The notes: a model not told the origin generated them from the sequence alone. A stretch of DNA of 64,000 nt from Rhodamnia argentea (GCF_020921035.1 NC_063156.1:2914001-2978000); one strand, 5' to 3'; positions 38,022 through 51,294 are shown, numbered from the stretch's first letter. Numbers and translations: made by a program.

Positions 38022-40289
38022 TGTGAAGTTCAAGCCCATAGTCTCCTGTTGTGGTCTAGACTTGCTATGCTGGCTATCTGGAGTGGATCTCAGTGCTCCC
38101 AAGATGTCAATCGGTGCACAGGAAAAAAGGTGGATGACTGATCTCTTGAAAGTTCGGAAGAAGAGAATTAACATTTTAACTTATGGGCTATTAGTTAACA
38201 ATTGAAATTCCGAGAAAACTTTTACTAATCTTCATGAAATGTGAATAAACAGAACTGATATCAATCCTGTTGCCATAGTTTCTCTATCTAATTGTCTCTT
38301 CTATATCTGTTTGTGTCCGGGTTCTTTATTCTGCATGAACTCAAAAACTTGTTTTATGCAGGTTCCCATCGACTCTTCATTCATTATGAATGGTGGAATG
38401 TAGAGCTAAGATAACAAAGCCATAAGTTGAAGAATGAGATGAAAAGGGCTGAAAGTTTTGAACGAGCGCTCTACTCTCACATGTAAAATACAGGATTTCC
38501 AATCCTAGCAGAAAAGGGAGGGAAACAGATGCTCAATTTCAAGTGAGTAAACAGAATTCCATGTACCCTTGCCAGATTTCCACTGTAACTGGAGAAAACT
38601 TCTTCTTTATTAATGATGAGCTGGAAGATGGGGAGCCTCAGCAGTGAATTAAAGATATGGTTGTGGACTGGGGTCAACTGGAGTTTTAACGTAGTGAAGA
38701 GTGATGGGAGTCTCAATGCACATGTTCCACGGTCCGTAGGTTATATGGTTGTGACTCAATGCCTGTTGAGCATCTCCAGCTTCCATTCAATGTCTTATCA
38801 TTTATGAAGGGAAAACGGTTATCAGTTCACAAGAGTGGATGCTTCAGGCTTCTAATAGGTGAACTGCTGTTTTTCTTCCGATTTTATGTCTTAATAGAAC
38901 AGCTATAAGCTTTGAGCACTCTTGTGGATCTGCCTGCTGACAATTATGTTATATCTGAAAACATTACGTTCATAATCACTCTGGAATCATTTATAGACAT
39001 CTCGACTATATTCTAATACTTTCATAACACCCATTTTGCAGGAGGTTTTGGACCATTAAAGTTTGCTTCAGAACAACTGCCGTGTCAAAATTTGGTTGAA
39101 TCAACTAGGAGACTAACATCCTCAAGTCTTCGCAGAAGAGCTCTAGAGATAGGTTGCATTGTTTAGAATCAGTACAACTACACAAAATTTGAGTTACTGC
39201 AACGAGTCGTTCAGTTATGCATTTGTGAGTTCTCAGACAATCTGTGATCATGTGGGTCTCTAATCCATTGCTTTATAGATGGGCATCTAGATCCCTGAAC
39301 CTCCTTGGTGTAAAAACCAAATTTTCCAGGTTCCTTGTAGATAGGAATTTCCTAGATATCACATCTGTTGTTCCCCTCGTTTCTGAACCTTGGTAGACAA
39401 AAGAAGCTTTTGCATTTGCCTGCACACTTCCACCAGATTACTCCTCTTTAGGGTAAAACACAAGGTTTTTGACCTGCTGCATCTTTGCACTCCTATCCTA
39501 TATGCTTCGAGGCTTGTTAGAGCTCCTCTCCAAATAAAGCCTTAACATGTGTCCACCTTCCCGGAGCGGGAGCTGTGCTTAAGAGACCTGAGCATATTCT
39601 CTTTCTTTACCTTCTACAGCAAATATGCCCACGAGATGGAGGAGACAATAACATATGCACCACTCTCTCTGTGCCCAAAGATAGATGCACGGGCGCGCAC
39701 GGGCGCACACATGCTACTCTACACATGATGACAAGGCGGGAGATGCTTAATCACTTCCATGTCTCAATGGATGGACTCAGTTTTGAGTGTTTCCTCCTAG
39801 CATGTCTTGCGCGCTGAGCTGCGAGTTTTGTTGTTTTGGCTATACGATGATACTTTCAAGAGACGATGGAAACTGCCGACTTTAATGTTTCAAAGTGTGA
39901 TGTTTGATAAAATTTTGTGCTTTGTGTGTTTACTTTTCAAAGGATGGAAAGCTCCTTTTCTCCTGATCTGTAGTCACTACTTTTGATCTACCAGTCGACT
40001 TGTTGGGTTGCCAAGTCTGTATAGGGAAAGATAGCAGATAAATGAAACACGCCATCGGCAGGTGACTTGCCGATGCAAGAGATGCTCACTCCTGGTGGAA
40101 TCAAAGGATCTTCTAAATTGTCTAATTGAATGGGAGATGCGTTAATATGGGGCGATTGCTTATTAGGCAAACCACCTTCAAGGACTATTATAACACACTC
40201 GGTAAAGAAACAATTTAGTATTTCAATATCTCAATATATTGCAAAACTTATAAGAGAGTTATATCGTGAAGTTCATGTGAAGTTCAAGA
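38022..40289. other. intergenic between convergent MutS2 and DUF599 genes
   Basis: 3' flanking sequence of MutS2 and, at the right end, of the minus-strand DUF599 gene. No recognised coding gene; open frames at 38613, 39575 and elsewhere lack any motif. A small GC-rich repeat, GCACGGGCGC, occurs at 39687-39710. Confidence 0.5.
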
Positions 40290-41139
40290 TCAGCTGTTTA
40301 AACCGCCAATACTCATCGTCATCGCGCTTCCCACTTCCTCATCTTTCCTCTCATCATCATCAGAAGCCTCCACTGCCCACCCAAACTCAAACGTGACATC
40401 CAAGAAATACAGCACGAAAACCAGCACGAAACAACTCAACAACATGGGGATTGGGCCGAAAATCCACAGGAAAAGAGGGAAGGAGAAGTAAAACGCCCGC
40501 AACCCCAGCGACCAGAAATAGCTTCCCCGGTTCACCGTCGAGGCCACATACTCCGCCATAGCCTGGTGGTGGTGCCGGTGCTGCGAGATCTTCTTGTACG
40601 GCACGTTGATCAGGATGCTCGCGTGGCTGTAGTACCTTATGGACTGCACGTTCAGGAGGAAGGCCACTAAGAAGCACACGAGGATGGCGAAGAACTTCAC
40701 GGAGAACCCGAACTTGCTCCGGTCCCCAAAGATGAAGAGCGAGGATTGGTTGCCGTTCTCGCTGGTCATGAGGATGGCAATGAGGGAGCTGAGGGTGATC
40801 GCCGTCGTGGCCAGCAGGGTCGACGCCATTATGTTGTTCCTCAGCGTCTGCACCGCGAGAACACCGGTTTTGGAAACATCCTGCCATTGCGGGTCGACAC
40901 GCCGCGAAAGAAGAAGGGTCAAAAAAGCATTTTCCGGGGGGGAACAAAGAAGAGGGGAGGAGACAATCGACACATACCTCCATCATAGCTCGAACCCAGA
41001 ACCGCCGGTTAATGGCGGTGATGCCGACGACGGTCCTGTTGGGGTGCTTCATGATCCGATGAAGGAGCCATGCATGGTAGGCCATCATTATGAACAAGCC
41101 CAAGGGGACCAACAAGTAATCAAGAACCTTCTTATCCAT
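40290..41139 (-). CDS. DUF599 family membrane protein
   Basis: Plant integral membrane protein of unknown function. Two exons, 41139-40978 and 40880-40290, with a 97-bp GT-AG intron, give 250 residues, a normal size for the family. The N-terminal signature DYLLVPLGLFIMMAYHAWLL (residues 7-26) with MKHPNRTVVGITAINRRFWV is characteristic, as is TGVLAVQTLRNNIMASTLLA after the junction. Further hydrophobic segments are TTAITLSSLIAILM, KFFAILVCFLVAFLLNVQSI and FYFSFPLFLWIFGPIPMLLS. The C-terminus is acidic (DDDERKDEEVG) followed by a short tail. Nothing in the sequence suggests a defect. Confidence 0.92.
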
Positions 41140-41478
41140 AATCTATAATAAGAACAGATAATTCATAAGCGAAGGAAGAAAGATGAATGAGTGAAATCTG
41201 CAAGAGCTCTCTGAACCTGAAAAAGGAGATGAGAAGAACAAGGGTTATTTTTTTTTTTTCGTGGACTTAGTAAATTGGAAAGGAGAGAAAAACAAGGGAC
41301 CTTTATAACAAACTGTGAAGAAGATGCACTTTTAGTTAAGGCGACGAGAAGTGAGAATTGAATTGGGTTTTTGCTGGCGTGGATTGGACTAGTGGAGACA
41401 CCCCTTTTCAAAACTCTTTTTTTTTTTGCCTAGGAAACATTAAATCTCTGACATGGTGGACACACCCCTTTTCAAAAC
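41140..41478. other. upstream region of DUF599 gene
   Basis: 5' flanking sequence of the minus-strand DUF599 gene. It includes a short direct repeat, ACACCCCTTTTCAAAACT, at about 41399 and again at about 41462. Nothing else is recognised. Confidence 0.5.
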
Positions 41479-41885
41479 TTTTAGATTTGATCAATTTAAT
41501 TCTACAATTTTTTTTATAATTTGTCAATTTGGTATTTCAGGCCAATTTTTGCTAGAATTTGCTAAAGCAAACGCCGGCTTTCTCACGTGGTGCAATTGAC
41601 ACTAACATGGACTATTTTTTGCAATTTCTTTTTTGAAAATTTCTGCATTTTGTATTTTTTGTTCTTTCTTTTCTTTTTCTTTCTACTAAAATCCAACGAC
41701 GGTCACCGGCCACAGTGGAAAGAAGGTTAAAGATTTATGAAAAATTTAGAATACTTAAAAAAATATGCAAAATTGTCCACGTCGTCCACATTAATGATTG
41801 ATTGTCAATCAAAATTGACTGAAAGGACTACATTGTTAAATCGACAAAAAGTTTATGACTGAATTGACATCCGAACAATATGTTT
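41479..41885. repeat. MITE-like fold-back repeat
   Basis: The two halves are imperfect inverted copies. The left half (AATTTAATTCTACAATTTTT, GTCAATTTGG, CCAATTTTTGC) pairs with the complement of the right half (GACTGAAAGGACTACATTGT, TTGACATCC), with a CCACGTCGTCCACA block inside. This is a common type of plant intergenic repeat. Superfamily and exact ends are not determined. Confidence 0.45.
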
Positions 41886-44800
41886 GTAATGTTTTTGGTG
41901 ATTTCCTTGTTCTTTTTATATAGCAAGAAATGAGAGATCATGTGTTTTCTTAATAGTCACGTATGAACGCCATTTCTTCTTCTTCGCCATAAATTAACGA
42001 GAGCTTTCGGTGTGAGGGATGAAATTACAAATTTACTAGCAGGCGTATGTCAATACCTTCAATAGCGACCCCTCTCATATGATGTCATAAGAGCTTTTAC
42101 CATATTTGAAGTTTTTCTCGTCTTTTAATAATTAAGATTTTCTTAAATTTGATAAACAATGATGAAATCATTTTCGAATTGAGAGTAGCTTTTTTTTTGT
42201 CTGTCCAATCTCTAATTTAAGTAGCACCGACATGCGACACGCGACACGACACGACACGCCGACACATCATAAAAAAAATGGAGAATTCCGACACGTTGAG
42301 ACACGGTGAATAATAAATGTATATTTTTATATATGCATATAAATGATCAATTTTATGATTATTGCAATCACATTAATTTAATTCAAATTCACAAATAAAT
42401 AAATAATTTAAAAAAGTTCTAGAATTGATCCCACATCGGTGGTGAGGGGAGAGAGACAAAAGTAAAATGACTTGATTAATGAGTCTGACATTGGTTGTGT
42501 GAGAGAGAGAAAACACGAAGTCTCTTTAAAAAGTCGGGGATGAGACTTGGAGGCTTACAAGTTGAAAGAAGGAGTCATACATTGGTTGCTTAGTGAGGAT
42601 AACAAGTAAGATGGCTCTCTAAGATGAAGTCTCTACTTTGATGCTTAAAAGTCTCTTGTCTCGACTTTTTGGCTAAGATGAAGTCTCTATTCTCTCATTT
42701 GTTTGGCCAACATGAAGCATGTAGTTTAAAATTAATGTTTTTAGTGAAAGGCAAACCGGTATCTGAGCTCGCGGAGTTGAACCCCATGCCTCCGATACTA
42801 GCATCCCTTTATCATAAAGGAACAAATGGGCTACTTTTATTAGCTCTAACTAATTGATAGTTATTTCGACTACATAATTCACCAATGAAGGAGACTGAGT
42901 CGTGAAATCAATAAAAAGCAACATTAATAGACATGACAAACATCGTCAGCTGTAATTATGATAAACAAACATTTAGTGCGGATGTAACCAAGCATTATTT
43001 TGCAGCGAAGAAATGTTTACATAAACTAAAACAACTTTTGGCAAATGAAAAATCTTCCTTCATGTAAGGATTTACAGATCTAATAAGAGATTACAAAATA
43101 ATAAACGTAACAGAATGGCACATGAACATGTGAGGATTTATAGATCTAATAGGATATTACAAAATAAGAAAGATTTAAATTTGAAAAGACGGAGATTTAA
43201 GAAATCGCATCGTTATCATCTCAATTGCTTTTGGCAATATCAATCCGCCTTTTAGTTTATCTTGTACGATTGGGATTCATCTGAATAAAATACACGGAGC
43301 TTTCACGAAGTTTATTTGTCAAAAGTTGAGTTGAAGTTACTTTAGGAATGACATAGTTAGTGCAAGATTCATTATTGAGAATTTGAGAGCAGTAAGGAAT
43401 GCCATTCTATAGCTTGTGAGTCCGTCAACTATTTCATAGATGGAATTCGCCAGGCATTTGGAATTCGACCTAAATCGAAGAGATTGTCATTTCACCGTTA
43501 CGTACTCATTTTTTCCGCCATGTTTCTTCTCCATATTTAGACTAGGAGCATTGTAGTTTCACGACCTCGAGGACTCCATCCAATCCATGCGACAAAGTCT
43601 ATTTCTGGTGGAACAAACTCAAATTAAAATATAATTTCCAATACAAGAGATCGGTGCCGAAGCAAAGGTATGAGCTGTACTCTATGCTAGCTGCTAGCTT
43701 CTTCGCTCTCCGGGAAGTGGCTCTTCTCTTAGGCTTCTCTGTAGGCCCGACCAACATTTTGACCGGCGGAGACTGAGTGGGCCAATTGATGATGCCATAG
43801 TCCAATTGGCTTTCACGGTGAAATCCAATTGGACCCTTTGGCCCATGGGGTGGTCCTATTGCATTGTCACATCATGGCCGGGCATATTTTTGCATGCTTA
43901 TATCGTATTGTGATGAAACATTTTGGTGGTTGACTTTTCATTTGTCGGCAGATTCTTAGCATAGATTAAAATTTAATCCTCTGATCGTGCATATAAATGA
44001 AAAAGATAAGAATAAAAACGATGAATGTACGGTAGAAGTGCTAGCACTGGCAATCCATTAGCATGTGTAGGCAACTTCGCAACTCGGTTGATCCTTGGAT
44101 TCTTGGTTTTGCCCCAACCATATTGGACTCTTGGCCGGTTTATACTTTCAAACTCGTATTCTCAAGCGTCGTTGTGGGTAGCATTTGTGTAATTGTGGCA
44201 TTCTTGTGGTTAATTAGCATGGTTATCTTCATTCTCGGCGTTCAATCACATTTTCATTAGAATGATCGAAATGATTGATAAGAATTAGGAAGTATAAAAG
44301 TTTAGTACTTTGACATGCGAAAAATATCCGGTTACGGAAATTAATACCAAACACAATATCCTTCACCTAACGAATGAGCATGTAAGTTAAACAATATAAT
44401 CGCGACATTATCATAATGCGGGTGTAAAGATTAATTCTAACATGAAACTCTAATCCGTGAATATCGTGGGTACATGTATAAGCACAAAGAGGGTGGATCA
44501 TACATCGCCAACGAGGACATTGAGAGAGCCCTCTCTCTCTCTCTCTCTCTCTCTCTCAACATCTCTGCCGGTCGCTCCTTGCACCCGATTTCAACCTTGG
44601 CGGTCGGATCTTGTGCGAACTCGACAACTTCGGCGGCCAAGTAGATGGTTACTTGGGCGGTCTCGGGAACGTTGCTACTAGACTTGAGTTTTAGAAATGA
44701 CAAAATGAGTTTAGAACCCATATTTAAAGGGCGTGAGTCATAAACGGATTAGTTAATAACTTAATGGGCCATAAATTGATCATAAATGGGTTAGTTGTCG

Positions 44801-45249
44801 CCGGTCTCCGCCAGTCGTCGGTCCTTGGTAGTCGGCTGGTTGCCATTGTCGCTCGCCAATGGTCGTCCGGCCGTCGGTCGTTGGAATTAGAAGAAAATAA
44901 AGAAAGGAAAAAAAAAAAAAAATGAAAAATGAGAAAAAATAAAAAAGCCAGAATTTTCTTTTATAATTATGAAAAAATTGTCCACATGAAAATTTATAAC
45001 AAACAAGTTTTTCTAAATTGAATTTATTATTGAAGTGTTTTAACAATATGGATCGAGTCGAGTATGGGTTACAAGATTTTAACTATATGAAAATGAGTCA
45101 AAACGGATTAAATGAGTCAATATAGGTCAAACCATTTTTTACCCGATCCGATGCACCCGTTTGACAGGTATACTGAGGCTACTGGTCTGATGATGTGCCG
45201 GACCGCTTGAGTTTATAGTACTAGGGGGCATTTGGGGGTAAAGGTAGAA
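41886..45249. other. gene-poor repeat-rich intergenic region
   Basis: No gene is recognised. It contains a CGACACG-rich short tandem tract (42229-42270) and an LTR/TRIM-like stretch at 42425-42665 beginning near GATCCCACATCGGTGG. There is a 63-bp near-tandem repeat at 43068-43172 (AGGATTTACAGATCTAATA). A CT run lies at 44530-44557. A probable TE end at 44700-45175 has CCGATGCACCCGTTTGACAG. Frames at 43599-43805 (-) and 44063-44260 (+, hydrophobic) have no recognisable homology. Confidence 0.45.
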
Positions 45250-48200
45250 TTTTAGTAAATGAGATGCCTTGCTTTTGCGAAAGGCGATGATGATGCAAGT
45301 GGCAAGATAAAAGAACAATCTTTCATACCAGACATGTAATAACTACACCAAGTATGAAATTTATCTTTCGAACCAAGCATGCAATAGTTATATTAAGTCA
45401 GGGATCTATTTTTCATACAAATGCAATAGGTTTATGACTTTTTTAGTAGTCTCCCTTTTTCAGGCCTTTGAATAATTCTGATTTCAACAGCTATTACTTA
45501 TAATTTGCAATCCTTTGAGCTTGCCTTGCTCAACCTCCTGCTCTCTCTCTTTCTTTTGCATTACCACCATAATTGCCCGTATTATTATTTGACAGATAAA
45601 CAAAAAACTGATATGCTTTGCTTTTGTGGAATGCAATGATGATGCAAGTGGAAAGATAAAATGACAATCCTTCGTATCAGACATACCATAACTACATTAA
45701 GCAATGAACCTATCCTTCGTACCAATGCGATAGTGTCATGACGTTTTTAGTAGTTTTCCCCCTATTTTAGGCCTTTGAATACTTCTGATTTCTCCGGCTG
45801 TTGCTTATAATCTGCGATCCTTTAAGCTTGCCTTGTTCACCCTCCCACTCTTTTTGTCACTTTTTCATTACCACCATAATTGCCCTTACTATTCCTTGAT
45901 AGACGAACAAAAAAATGAGATGACTTGCTTTTGCGGAAGGCAATGACGATGCAAGCTGCAAGATAAAAGGACAATCCGTCGCACCAAACATGCCAAAATT
46001 ACATTAATTAAGAAATTTATCCTTCAGACCAGACATGCAGTAACTACATTAAGTAAGGGATTTATCATTCGTCCCAATGCAATAGGTTAAAGACTTTATT
46101 GGTAGATCCTCTCCCCCATTGTAAGCCTTTGAATACTTTTAATTTCTCCAGCTATTGCTTATTATTTGCGATCCTTTCAGCTTGCCTTGCTCAACCTCCC
46201 CCTCTCTCTGTCTCTTTTGCATAACCACCATACTTGTCCTTATTATACCTTGACAGATTGAAAAAAAAATGAGATCCCTTGCTTTTACGGAACGCAATGA
46301 TGATGCAAGTGGCAAGATCAAAGGACAATCCTTCGTACCAGACATGCCATAGCTACATTAAGGAAGAGATTTATCCTTCGGACCAGACATGTCATAGCTA
46401 CCTTATGTAATGGCTCTATGTTTCATACCAATGCAATAGGTTAAAGATGTTTTTGGTAATTTTCCCTCCGTTTTACGCCTTTGAATACTTCTGATTTCTC
46501 CAGCCATTGCTTATAATCTACTATCCTTTTAGCTCGCATTGCTCAACCTCGCTCTCTTTGTTTGTTTTCCATTACCACCATAATTTCCCTTACTATTCTT
46601 TAACAGAGGGAAAAAAAAAAAAAAAAAGAGATGCCTTGTTTTTGCGGAAGCCGATGATAATGCAACTGGCAAGATAAAAGGACAATGCTTCGTACCAGAC
46701 ATGCCATTACTACATCAAGTAAGGGATTTATCGTTCGGACCAGTCATGCCATAACTACATTAAGTAAGGGATTTATTGTTTGTACCAATACAATAGGTTA
46801 AAAGACATTTTTACTAGTTTTCCGCTCGTGTAGGCCTTTCAATACTTCTGAGTTCTCCAACTATAACTTATAATCTGCGAACCATTGAGCTTGCCTTGCT
46901 CAACCTCCCGCTCTTTTTGTCTCTTTTCCATTACGACCACAATTTCCCTTACTATTCTTTGACCAATGTCAGAAAAAAATTAGATGCCTTGCTTTGCGGA
47001 AGGCAATTATGATGCAAGTGGCAAATAAATGGACAATCCTTCGTACCAGACATGTAATAACTACATTAAGTAAGAAATTTATCCTTCGAACCAGACATGC
47101 CATAAGTACATTAAGTGAGGGATCTATCATTCGTACCAATGCAACAGGTTTAAGACTTTTTTAGTAGTCCCCCCTTTTAGGCCTTTGAATACTTCTGATT
47201 TCTCCAGCTATTGCTTATAATTTGAGATCCTTTGAGCTTCCATTGTTCAACCTCCTGCTCTCTCTATCTCTTTTGCATTATCACCATAATTGCCTGTACA
47301 ATTCTTTGACATATAAACAAAAGAACTGAGATGCCTTGCTTTTGCGGAAGGCAATGATGATGCAAGTGGCAAGATGAAAGGACAATCCTTCGAATCATAC
47401 ATGCTATAACTACATTAAGTAAGAGATTTATTCTTCAGACCATATATGCCATAACTACATTAAGAAATGGATCTATCCTTCGTACTAATGGAATAGGTTA
47501 AAGACGTTTTTGGTAGTTTCCCCCTATTTTAGGCCTTTTAATACTTCTAATTTCTCCATCCATTGCTTATAATTTGTGATCCTTTGAGCTTGCCTTCCTC
47601 AACCTCCCGCTCTTTCTGTCTCTTTTTCATTACAATAATAATTTCCCTTACTATTTTTTGACAGATGAACAAAAAAATAAAAAAATGAGATGCCTTGCTT
47701 TTGCAAAAGGTGATGATGATGCAAGTCGCAATATAAAAGGACAATCTCTCGTATCATACATGCCATAACTACATTAATTAAGAAATTTATCCTTAGGACT
47801 AGACATGCAATAACTACATTAAGTGAGGGATCTATCTTTTGTCCCAATGCAATAGGTTAAAGATGTTTTTGGTAGTTTTCCCATTTAGGCCTTTCAATAC
47901 TTCTGATTTCTCCAGCTATTACTTATTATTTGCGATCGTTTGAGCTCACCTTGCTCAACGTCCAGCTCTTTTTATCTCTTTTGCATTACCACCATAATTG
48001 CCTTCATTATTCTTTGATAGATGAACAAAAAATGAGATGCTCTACTTTTGCGGAAGGCGATGATGATGCAAGTTGTAAGATAAAAGGACAATCCTTCATA
48101 CCAGACATTCCATGATACATTAAGCAAGAGATTTATCCTTCGGACCAAACATGCAATAACTACATTAAGTAAGGGATCTATTCTTCGTACCAATGCAATT

Positions 48201-49295
48201 GGTTAAAGATTTTTGGCAGTTTCCCTCCCTTTTCAGGCTTCGAATACTTCTGACTTCTGCTATTGCTTAGTATCTGCGATCATTTGAGCTCGCCTTGCTC
48301 AACCTCTGGCTCTCTTTATTTCTTTTGCATTACCACCATAATTGCCCTTATTATTCTTTGACAGATGAACAAAAAATGAGATGCCTTACTTTTGCGGAAG
48401 GTGATGATGATGCAAGTTGCAAGATAAAAGGACAATCCTTCGTACTAGACATTCCATAATACATTAAGCAAGAGATTTATCCTTCGGACCAAACATGCAA
48501 TAACTACATTAAGTAAGGGATCTATTCTTCATACCACTGCATTAAAGAATTTTTTTGGTAGTTTCCCTCTAATTTTAGGCTTCGAATACTTCTGATGTCT
48601 TCGACTATTGCTTATAATCTGGGATCCTTTGAGCTTGCCTTGCTCAGCCTTCCGCTTTCTATATCTCTTTTCCATTACTACCATAATTGCCCTTACTATT
48701 CTTTGACATATGAAAAAAAAAAAAAAACTTCGATGTCTTGCTTTTGCAAGGAGATGATGATGCTAGTGGCAATATAAAAAGGACAATCCTTCCTATCAGA
48801 CATGCCATAATTACATTAAGTAAGATATTCATACTTTGAACTTGACTTGCCATAGCTACATCAGTAATGGATCTATCCTTCATACCAATGCACTATGTGA
48901 AAGACGTTTTTGGTAGTTCCCCCCTTTTTAGGCCTTTGAATACTTTTGATTTGTTCGAAAAAAAAAAAAACTTCTGATTGTCCTGCTATTGCTTATAATC
49001 TACGATAAATTGTGCTTGCCTTGCTCAACCTCCCGCTCTTTGTCTCTTTTTCATTACCACCATAATTGCCCTTACTATTCTTTGATAGATGAACAAAAAA
49101 GCTGAGATGCCTTGCTTTTGTGGGGGAGGGGGGGAGTTGTGGTGGGCAAGATGAAAGGATAATCATTTGTACCAGACCTGCCATAACTATATTAAATAAG
49201 GGATCTATCCGTCGCACTTGACATGCCATAACTAAATTAAGTAAGGGATCTATCCTTGGTATCAAACATGCTATAAGTACTTTTAGGTAAGGAAT
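45250..49295 (+). repeat. about 12-copy tandem array of ~350-bp units, gene-derived
   Basis: The anchor GAGATGCCTTGCTTTTG recurs, with small changes, at about 45261, 45610, 45917, 46270, 46628, 46981, 47328, 47687, 48034, 48378, 48730 and 49104, giving a spacing near 350 bp. Each unit contains two parts. Part one (about 210 bp) runs from GGCCTTTGAATACTTCTGAT through CTTGCTCAACCTCC and ATTCTTTGACAGATGAACAA to GGCGATGATGATGCAAGTGG. Part two (about 140 bp) is built from roughly 45-bp subrepeats of the type CAGACATGCCATAACTACAT with TAAGTAAGGGATTTATCC. Part one is closely similar, in the same orientation, to 60876-61085 inside the Cys-rich gene. Copies differ by point changes and small indels. 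Short frames within it are repeats, not genes. Confidence 0.88.
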
Positions 49296-50580
49296 TTTAT
49301 ATCCGCTCAAGTCACACGTTGGAAATATTATGGCAGAAGCCGATCAAGTTGAACTCGACTTGTGGCTATAAATATGCCAAAATTTGAGTCCTAGGGACAC
49401 CAGGGCAATTCATTCAAATTCACAGACATAGTCACACACACACGGAGATGGATGTGACGCTGTCTATAGATGAACCGGAGAGTTGGGAGCAGAGAAGGCG
49501 GAGATTGGAAGCGATAATGGGGTGCGACCCAGGCCAGCGACAGCACGATCCCGCAGAATCGGACAAGATTATGGATCCCCGGCTATTCTCGATCGCAAAG
49601 GAAGGGGACATTGATAAGTTCATCAAAGCCCTGGAGGATCATTGTGCCAAGGAAAGAGTGTCATTGCCCGTCCTTCTCGGGCTACGCAGCCCCTCCAAGA
49701 ATACACTGCTTCACGCTGCGGCAAGTATGCTAAAAAGGGTGTGACCATGCATTTCAAAGTTCTATATCTTTGGCAGTCAAATTAATCTGACATGAATGGA
49801 AAACTGAGAGTGATGATATTGTCAGAGCAGTCATCGAGTTTGTCCCTCGGCACTTGATCTCCTGTCAGAACTCCAGAGGAGAGACGCCGCTGCACATTGC
49901 GGTCAGAGCCGGGAAAACCGGTGCGGTGGAGCTTCTACTTCCCCGGGGGAACCCAACATGCACTGACCACAGCGGCAACTCCCCTCTGCACGATGCCGTG
50001 AGGAATCGCCGTTATGACGTGATCCATCAGCTCCTGAGTGAAGACCCCAATCCGCTGTATCGTCACGATAAGGGAAGCAAGTCCCCATGGTGCCTAGCGG
50101 TCGAAACCGGGGACTTGGAGGTTCTCAGGATCTTGTTGGAAGGGCCAAACGAGGACGAAGACCAGAGGAGATCAGAGAGTGGAAGTGTCTTCGGCATGTC
50201 GCCGGTTCATTATGTACCAGAAAATGGATAAACCGTACCCTACTGTCGTGCTCTCTCGCTTGCTCTTTCGTTCATCCCCATATGACTAAATTCTTGCCTT
50301 GGATTTAGATATGCTGACCATGATGTGGGCAAAGAAGCCGTGGCTATTTGAATTGAAAGATGCAGGAGGCGGCACTCCCCTCCACTACGCAGCGTTCACG
50401 AATTATTTCGATGGAGTCACGTTCTTGAAAGAGAAATTGCCAACAAGCGCCATGGAGCAAGACCGCAAGGACGGCTATCTTCCTATCCACGTCGCTTGCA
50501 TGATGAATCGTGTCAAGATCGTCGACGAGCTACTTGGGCAATGGCTGGACCCCGCAAAGTTTCTAACTAAGCTGGGACAA

Positions 50581-51208
50581 TAGGGGTGAGCGGTTCCGGG
50601 TTCCTTATAGGTTCCATCTGGAACCTGGAACTTACTGCCCTGAACAGGTTCCTCATTTTTTGGAACCTGGAACCTGGAACCTGGAACCTACTCGTCATAC
50701 CTTGGAACCTAGAACCTACCCCGTCACGGGTTCTAGGGTTGGTTCCAGGATACCCGAGAACCTATCAATTTCTTTTATTTTTTCATTTTTAGTTAAGCAA
50801 AATGAGAGTGAACGCTACAACATTTAAGAGAAAGTAGAAGTGAGTGATTTTAGGTTACATACAGGCTACATTTAGAACATGAAACTAATCCACCGCAACA
50901 CGTTTATCATTTTTTGGAGCCTGAAACCTAAAAAATTGTTTGGCTCCAAATTATACACTCATCATCGGATACCATAGAACATTGTATGATCATGCAAAAA
51001 TATATACCAAGAAAAATATAAAAATTTATTTCGGAATCTATGGTCCAGGTTCCGGGTAGTGGAACATGGAACCTATCTGTTGGAATAGGTTCCTTAATTT
51101 TTGGAACTTGGAACCTACCTTGTATATCTTGGAACCTGGAACCGGAGCGAATCCTACGGGTTTCGGTTCCGGGTTCTCGGTTCTACCCTGGAACCATGCT
51201 CACCCCTA
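50581..51208. mobile_element. hAT-like MITE in ankyrin exon
   Basis: 628 bp with perfect 11-bp terminal inverted repeats TAGGGGTGAGC and GCTCACCCCTA. It is flanked by a perfect 8-bp target duplication TGGGACAA (50573-50580 and 51209-51216). Eight-bp duplications and TAGGGGTG-type ends are hallmarks of hAT elements. The inside is rich in GGAACCTGGAACC and GGTTCCGGGTTC repeats near both ends. No transposase. The host reading frame (LGQ then NILHVSAQCG) resumes directly after the second duplication copy. Confidence 0.93.
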
Positions 51209-51294
51209 TGGGACAAAACATTCTTCACGTCTCGGCGCAGTGCGGATGCCTTGGAACCGTCGGATACATATTGAATAGACCCGATTCTGATCAC

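Noticed and set aside
45250-49295. CRISPR-like direct repeat array
   Set aside because: The units are about 350 bp and contiguous without unique spacers, and the context is a plant nuclear genome with introns.
45484-49310. Repeated minus-strand frames (MSGTKDC..., MSDTKDC...) as a tandem gene family
   Set aside because: They are the same frame seen once per repeat unit, differ by frameshifts between units and have no start context or domain. They are by-products of the array.
50581-51208. Intron of the ankyrin gene
   Set aside because: The boundaries are TA...TA with 11-bp inverted ends and an 8-bp duplication, not GT-AG.
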